NCBI GenBank assembly: GCA_019426215.1
Contig: CM033400.1
Coordinates: forward strand, 14,306,568 to 14,370,567
Length of the DNA stretch: 64,000 nucleotides
Reading direction: 5' to 3'
Source: Buddleja alternifolia
Taxonomy: Eukaryota > Streptophyta > Magnoliopsida > Lamiales > Scrophulariaceae
Translations under genes and position numbers: made by a program
Part shown: positions 56,967-64,000 of the stretch, piece after piece
Numbering within the stretch: position 1 is the stretch's first letter
Layout: every line of letters begins with the position of its first letter
The notes under the pieces: model-generated
Told to the model about the DNA's origin: nothing
Databases searched by the model: none
What the model saw: the letters and a program-made list of their open reading frames with translations, nothing else

Positions 56967-57677
56967 CATATATTAGACTATTTAATTAATCAAGTAAGAT
57001 TAATTAATTAATGGACTAAGTAAAGTGCAAGGGTTTATTTAAATATTAGAGGAAGTCGAAAATTAAATAGAATTAAAGAAATAATAGGGTAATAAAAATT
57101 ACGGTTGGACTTTAATTATTATGAAATATTTACTTAAATGGTTGGACTATTTAATTAAATAAGGTGTTAAAGATTAAATCAAGTTGGATAAAAAATTTGT
57201 ATTCCAAGGCTAAGAGGGGGCGAGTGGCGGACGGTTTTATGGGGAGGAATTAATTCCTCTCCAAGTCTTGATCAAGTTGGAATCAAGGAAATATTTTAGG
57301 AGAGAAAATAGGGAACAAGTTAGCTTGCGAGCAAAGTTCTTTGTTTTTAGGAAACTCCTTAATAGATTTTGATTAGGAATAGATGAAAGTCAAATCTTGG
57401 AAATTTTAATTTATCTTGACTTCTAATCAAATTAAACCTAGGAGTCTCTCCATAAATATGTATGTTAAGAAAAACACACAAACACACACACTTTATTCTG
57501 AGTGAATTTTTTGTACACCGCATAGAAGAAAAGGAGAGAAATTTTGTCTTGTTATTTTGCCAAGAAAACTTGCCCCTCACCTTTATTTCTAGACAAGGTT
57601 TTGCTCATGTGTTGAGATTAACCTTTCACCTATATTCCTACCTTCATCTATAAGCTTAGATTAGATCTAAAATAATT
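56967..57677 (+). repeat. Block K, second copy, left part
   Basis: Matches 10960-11595 and then 26016-26090 without the Sirevirus, giving the empty site for Sirevirus A. It continues at 60485. Confidence 0.75.
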
Positions 57678-57682
57678 ACATA

Positions 57683-60479
57683 TGTCACGCCCCAATTTTC
57701 AGCCCTGAAAGGGGCCTAAACTGAAAGTGTGAACCTCTCAATAAAGTAATTCATTCCGAAATCTAACTCACTTTCAACAATTTATCTAGTAGGGTCACAA
57801 CCCTAATAACATCAACCAAACATATAAGTAACTTACTATCCATGACTCAATCTGCAATATTCACCTCTAAGATTATCCATGTCTATACTCCTGATCCTCC
57901 AAGCCAGTTTCATTTCGCAACTCACCTCTAACTTGAAGAAAGAAATTGAAATACGTAAGTAAAGACTTAGTGAGCGCCAGTGTTCGTGTGAAGGGTGCTT
58001 AAAATAGTTTTTAGACCCAAAAACCATAAGTTAATGAGCTGAAATCAATAATACTTTTTATTTTTCGGAAAATCATTGAAATAGGTAAAATGACAATTGC
58101 GTTCATGCTAGCAGTTAAGCAATAGGTGAGAGGACACCAAAAATTTAGTATATGCATTCAATCAATAGGCAGTTACAATAAACTTTACATTTCACATTTA
58201 AGCAGTAGGGGGCCATGTTAGCGGTAGCATCGCGTCCGATGACTTTGCTCATAGCACTTTGGGTCCCGTTGCTTCTTTCTTGTCACCCCTAAACAATTGG
58301 CTTAAAAGCTATCACCTTATGCCTCCCCACTTAGGATCGCGAAGCCTGTTTGGTCATATCCTGGGTATGCCACAATTCAATTCCTACGACCCACTCACCC
58401 TCAGAACACTCCGTCTTTAGGTGTTGGGATTTGTCCGTGGATAGCGGGAACCGTTTTAAGACCGCAGGCCCGTGCCTGTCCAGCCGAACCCTAGCCTTAT
58501 CCACGCCCGACACTTGGGCCCGACACTCAACCATATATAATATGCAATCACATAAATTCATTGTTGATGCAATAGTGACCTTTTGGCTCATAATACAACA
58601 ATCAGTCAATTTTAGTGAATAAGTGTCAAAACGTCTGTTGAAGATATACTTTCTTGGAAATCATTTTCTCCAAAATATGCATTTAAAACGATTCATGACT
58701 TTGAAAAATGTACAATGCAATGGTTTAGAAAAAGTACTTTTGATATTATTTGAAAAACATTGAAATTCATTTATTTGATAATGGTAAAACCATGAAAAAT
58801 TGCAAATAAATATATATAGAACGTAGTAAAACTTCCTTCCAGTTTTGAAAGACATATAAATAAAGTTTTGCGAGGCAACTCGCGGTACACTTTCGAGCTA
58901 GTCATAATCATCGCCAGCCGAATATCCAACTCGTCAAATTGTGTTTCCTCGAATAGTGTTGTAGAGAATGAACCTATTCCAAATAAGAACATAATCACTA
59001 GTACACTTACGTAATCAAGTTATCTGAATTCTAATTCCCACTATGATACACACTTAATCGGAAATAACCAGAAGTTAATGCTAAGATAACTTACCCAACA
59101 CTCACCCATACTTAGTAATATGTATAACTTGGATCAAAGTAGCTGAAAACCTCCATTGTTAATACATGAACAAGATTGCACCAAATCGCTTCACTGTGTG
59201 CCTTCTTCAATTGGCGCGCGTCTCCGCCATTATCCATTGTTCATCCCTTTAACATTTCAATAAACAACTAACTTAATATATATATATATATATATAGATT
59301 CCCAAATAACTAAGCTTTTTTAATATTCAAATTCAATCTCAAGAACCTAACCGAAATAGGGTAAATTGGGCCTTCAAAATCACACCCCAAAACTGCCAAA
59401 TTTAACCACCTCCTAGCACCTTATAATCAAATCAACTTTTCGGTCACATTACACCATGGATTTTATCAAGACTTACCAGTATCAACATCTACATTCAAAG
59501 GGATGTCTAATGGTTGTCTTGAATTTTCAATAGAACCACGAAAAGGGATATTTCATAACAAAGAAACATGAAAGATAGTTTCTGGAAACTAAAATAGCAC
59601 ACTGGCATAGATCGTTTGGTGGCCATTTCTGACTATTTCCTCATCAATTTTTAACAAACTTCATCATTCTACATATCTACACTAAGTAAGGATTCTAAAT
59701 ATGGGTTTGCATGTATAATCAAAGCATAGAAAAAGGGGGTTTTGGGCAATTGAATATGAAACACAGATTCTGGAATTCAATAGAGATTACTGGCAGTGAT
59801 GATTTGACTGAGAAAACTGAAATATTTTCTAAATGATTTCCAACAAAACTTACTAGTAACGATATCTACATTGAATTAGCTTTCTAAGGGTGGTCTTTTA
59901 TGTCCAATCAGACCATTGGAAGGTCTATTTCTTGGCAAATGAAAATAGAATATATCTCTGGAAACCAAAATCTGAACAGCCTAGGACACGGTGTGGGGCG
60001 ATTCTGAAACTTTCGGTAGCAGATAAGAAAATTCGGGTCCCATAGTGTCATTCCTCATTGTCTTTTGAAGAATTTGAGCTAAAGAAAACTCAATTTGGAC
60101 ATCATTTCATCCCTCAAAACTTGAAAACACAAACATTGCCAGTGCTGAAAATGTTGTGCGAAAATGCTGATATTTCCCCTCTTCATTGCCTCTTGATGTT
60201 GTAAGGAAAAGGATGGATGTATAGGGCTATATATAGAGTTGCAACAAGGACTAATATGCAAATACTTCTTCTTTCCCCTTTTTAAATGATCCCTAATGCA
60301 ATTATATTTACATTCAAACCCCTAATATATATTATCTAGTAAAATAATTTCAATCCACTTGTTTAATATAATATCTTGACATATTAGTTATAAAACTAAT
60401 ATAGATCAAGTAATTTCCAATAGAGTATAGTACTAGCCATCAAATTAGCATTTTATCATAAAAAAATGTGGGTATCACA
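57683..60479 (-). mobile_element. Solo LTR of the LARD family, 2797 bp
   Basis: On the minus strand it runs TGTGATACCCACAT to GGGGCGTGACA. Target duplication ACATA (57678-57682) and ATATA (60480-60484) with one mismatch; the matching empty region in the first K copy reads GTATA at 26088-26093. It is the longest LTR of the family here. It includes a TA microsatellite (59277-59296) and a TATA-like CTATATATAG (60227-60236). Confidence 0.9.
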
Positions 60480-60484
60480 ATATA

Positions 60485-60826
60485 GACTAGCACCACGTAT
60501 ATAATAATTGGAAATTATACGGAGCTGTGGATACATCTTAGAGGTGAGACAATTGGATCGCTTGAAGATACTAGGAATAAATCAAAGCCCGAGATTTGGA
60601 GGAGGCCGACAACTTCTCTGTAGAAATCGATCAAGGGATTATTTTTCCGGGTTGAAAAGATCAGAAATTTGTATGAGGGAAAAAGCACTAAAGGTATTTC
60701 GCGTAGCATAGTTTTTCTCGTTTTAATTAGCCCGATTAAACCGGCCAATGTAATCTATTTTGGGGTAGTTGTAAAGTTTTAATATTCCGCTGTGCTAACC
60801 TACCCCGGGGATTACCCAACCCAAGA
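60485..60826 (+). repeat. Block K, second copy, right part
   Basis: Matches 26094-26437, ending at the same joint with the H LTR. Confidence 0.7.
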
Positions 60827-62366
60827 GTTAGGTATATGCCCTCAATTCCAATGGAGGAATTAGATTGAGATGGGCATTTTAGCTATATTGTACAAACCAT
60901 TATATTCTATTAATAGAAGAAGACAATTGGTTTTGTTCATGTAGATCTACTTAGCATTTAAGTGTGGTGAACAAATAATTTCTTGAGATTTGAAGATAGA
61001 CTTTCCACCACTTATGGATAAGAGGAGGCACTGGAAGAGTCAAGTACTTAATCTCTTAAATTATAGATCACGAGTTAAGGAATTTTAATAGGGTATTAAA
61101 ATTCAACTCGTATGACATCTGCTTTGCCAAGGAAGTGCCAGTCGAACATATTTGAACTCAACTCTCATTAATCAGATCACATGAGTATTTATTCTTTGAT
61201 AGCCAATGATTGGGATTAAGATTGCGATAGTATGTGTCGACGTTGGACCTAAAGAGTTATTTACAGTGTGTTTGTAGTATTGGATATGTTATCAGAGTAG
61301 TTAGACCATATCACCTGATAGGTGGGGTCGACCTCATAATACGATTCAAGTATTGCATTCAACATTGTAATATAAATGTCAATACGGGATTCACCTTCTC
61401 GATAGTAAACAAGTATGTGACCTATACAATCATAAGTAATTGAAATTTTAAGTCTTTGGTCAAAGCATATAAACTAGCTCGTGATGGTCGCTGAGGGTAA
61501 TTTGGTAATTTCACATTATTATGATTCCAAAGTACAATATCAAGTTCTATGAATTTGACGTACCATGACTCTTAGTTGAACGGGTCGCGTTGATGAAGAG
61601 TCTATACGCATATCCTAATCGTAAACAAAAGGTTTGTAATGATGATGATGTCATCTCATATTCGATTAGACTATGATATGGTTCCACGGGGCTAGCTAGG
61701 TGACACCCATATCCTTTGGTATTCTCTCATTGCCAATCAAATCGAGCCTAGAGATTTTGCGCTATATGAAAATGATGGGACGTCTTTTTATTTACATAGT
61801 AAAGGATATTTTGGTAATTTCACTAAGAGTGAAAGGATGACTAACTTAATTAAGTTATTTAATTGGATTAAATAATATTTAATTAAGTTATTAATTCATA
61901 AGTTAACTTAATTGGGAATTAATTAATTACATATGGACTGAGATGAACTTAGCCCAGTAAGCCCATCGAACATGCCTGGTTGGCCGACACAGTTAGTTGT
62001 AGAAGAGTACGTGTTTATTTAATGAACTCCGACACTTAAACTAATTCATAACATGTGATTTAAAATCACCCTTTCCACAGTAATTAGACAAGATAGAAAA
62101 TTTCCACCCCTTTCTCTGTCCTAGCCACCACCTTCAACTGTTGGAGAGGAGATCGGAGTTTTTCGAAAGGTCTTTTCCGCGTGATATCTAGAGGCAGGAT
62201 TCTTGGGGATTGCTACTCTGATCATCTCTACATGAATCTATTAACTCTTCAAAAGGTAAATTGTTTATCTCCTTTTTACTATCAAGAAATCAACATTGAA
62301 TAAAATCGATTCATGGTTCGGAGATTAATTTTATTCGCTGCGTTTTTATTCGATCGATTACCAACA
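60827..62366 (+). repeat. LTR of copia element H2
   Basis: 1540 bp, GTTAGGTATATGCCCTC to GATTACCAACA. The end is normal (CA), the start lacks TG as in H1. Confidence 0.85.
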
Positions 62367-62367
62367 G

Positions 62368-62380
62368 TGGTATCAGAGCC
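62368..62380 (+). other. Primer binding site of H2 (tRNA-iMet)
   Basis: TGGTATCAGAGCC, one base after the LTR. Confidence 0.93.
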
Positions 62381-64000
62381 AAATTCGTGAATCTGTTGAT
62401 TTCCATTGTGTTTATGAATGTTTCATTTGATGATTACATGAACATGACATATGCATACTGTATGCTAATTGATTTTGAATCAATATGAATTGGGTGAATT
62501 TGTTAAATCTGAAAAATTGTTTTTGTGATCGAAATCTGAGAAACGAGGATTAAACGGGTTTGACGGGTTTGACCCGACCATGAACAGCAAATCTGATGTA
62601 CACTAGGTGCAACAGCAGACCACTGTCCAAGTGGGATTGGGTGACGCTAATCGCGCGACCGTGATGAACAATAGGCGGCGTTCAAAGATCTGCCTTGGTC
62701 TGCACAAGGCGGTGCTTGGAGCCAGTGCTGTGTGCGCTGCTTTATGGATTAATTCATGGCCACATTTCTAATTCAAATTTCTTTTTAAATTGGTATTAAG
62801 TTATGTACATTAAACTTATTTTCTTAGGTGAAAGCTATATAAATTAGATTTGTTTTTAAAGTTAAATTAGATTTAAATATACCTTAGTTAATTTAGAAAT
62901 TTGATCTTTTCTAGTTAATTAAATTTGATTTAATTACACTTTGATTAAATTAGATTTAGTCATTAGAATAAAATAAGTTAGACTTAATTTTATTCTTGAT
63001 CAAATTAAAATTTAACTAGCCTATCAAAACAAATAAAATTAAAGAAGTAAATTAAGGTTTAATCTTTAAAAGATTAAAAGGTATATAAATTAGATTAATT
63101 TTATATTAAATTAGATTTAAATACCCTTAAGTTAAAACAAAATTTGATCGTTTCTAGTTAATTAAATTTGATTTAATTAGATTTAGTCAAATGACTAAAC
63201 AAAGTTCAACTTGATTTTATTTTTGATCAAAATTGAATTTAACTAGCTTATCAAAATAAATTGGATTTGATTTTGATTATGTAAATTAGATTTACACTTA
63301 AATTGTATTTAATGATGCTAGGTGATTAAATTAGACTTAATTACTTATGTATTTAGATTTGTTTACCCATAGAAATTTTATTGGATATAGTTTTACTTGA
63401 ATTCAATTAGATTTAATTAAAGAAGTCAAAATAGATTAGATTTATTTTGCAATGATTAAATTAGATTTATTAAAGAAGTCAAAATAAATTAGATTTATTT
63501 TGTAATTATTAAATTGGATTTAATTGTTAAATTAAATTTAACCCCTTAACTTCACATATGTGTTTAAATTGTATATGTGCTCCCTTTAATATGTGATGGT
63601 TGACACCTCTAATGGACTTAGGGTTTTATCATTGTTTTAATTGGGTTGTATTGGGTTGGAGTTTGAACCCCCCAGGATGTAGCTTTCATTACATAGAAAT
63701 CTTGTAAAGCTTGCTTCTTTGTATTTATGTTAGATAGGCTCAATGGAGCTTGCCGGAACCATGAAGTGCTTGGAGCTCGAAGATTAGAATCTTGTATAGG
63801 TGGAAGCTCTTGTAATAGATAAAACCCCTCCTCAGATTGGACCGTTGGCTCGGGCCGATCTTGAAAAGTCCATAAGAGTGTGTGATGATAGAATTGGTAG
63901 GCGTTTTCTCTATTTAATTTTCCTTTACTGCGTTGTAATAAATTAATGTGCTAAGTGAGACTAAAAATTTAATATAACACAACCATGTTATAATTCTCCC
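62381..64000 (+). other. Leader of H2
   Basis: No gene. Parallels 28043-29690 of H1, including the AT-rich repeats and the decayed hairpin at 62673-62695. Confidence 0.8.

Larger units (their letters stand above)
60827..64000 (+). mobile_element. Copia element H2, 5' part (runs off the window)
   Basis: Sister of H1: LTR, primer site and AT-rich leader, roughly 94% identical in the stretch compared (26437-26600 against 60830-60990). A 60-bp indel separates them near 61140. The window ends within the leader, before gag. Confidence 0.88.

Noticed and set aside
1..64000. A defence island, phage, toxin system or other bacterial-type system
   Set aside because: All recognisable content is plant retroelement or transposon sequence.

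Overview
This window is a piece of a repeat-rich plant nuclear genome, most likely a flowering plant. Nearly everything in it that can be recognised is LTR retrotransposon sequence of plant lineages: Athila-like and Tat-like Ty3/gypsy, Sirevirus-like Ty1/copia, other copia, and a non-coding LARD-like element. It also holds one decayed CACTA-type DNA transposon and one MITE-like inverted-repeat block. I found no host gene, rRNA, tRNA gene or CRISPR array. Species cannot be named from the sequence.

Layout. 1-7002: the 3' part of an Athila-like element (integrase, env-like ORF, polypurine tract, 3' LTR), inserted in a copia reverse transcriptase fragment (7003-7559). 7560-9120: a truncated Sirevirus 3' end. 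9121-11595: unclassified DNA, copia scraps and an LTR-like block (K). 11596-26010: Sirevirus A, minus strand, flanked by a 5-bp target duplication; its 5' LTR carries a solo copia LTR (23259-24805). 26016-31209: the rest of K, then copia element H1 (LTR, tRNA-Met primer site, long AT-rich leader, decayed gag and pol). 31210-43359: Sirevirus B, plus strand, with its pol region replaced by copia and CACTA fragments. 43360-44619 and 54010-55494: the two halves of a Tat-like gypsy element, split by the LARD-like element 44620-54009, whose own 3' LTR contains an Athila solo LTR (51172-52801). 55495-56960: MITE-like inverted repeats. 56961-64000: a second copy of K and H, interrupted by a solo LARD-family LTR (57683-60479).

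The genes are retroelement genes: gag (particle), protease, integrase, reverse transcriptase and RNase H (replication), and env-like or accessory ORF3. Almost all are broken by stops, frameshifts or deletions. The exceptions are the Athila integrase end, the Athila env-like ORF and the Sirevirus B gag, which read open. Exact target duplications and paired empty sites let the order of several insertions be read directly.

The best candidates for something new are: a probable spliceosomal intron inside ORF3 of two diverged Sireviruses; a gag stop codon shared by both, followed by conserved reading frame; a triple leader repeat at fixed spacing ahead of gag in two copia copies; GGCGCC palindromes shared between the body and LTR of Athila; and CpGs in the Sireviruses concentrated in AGCG/CGCT context.
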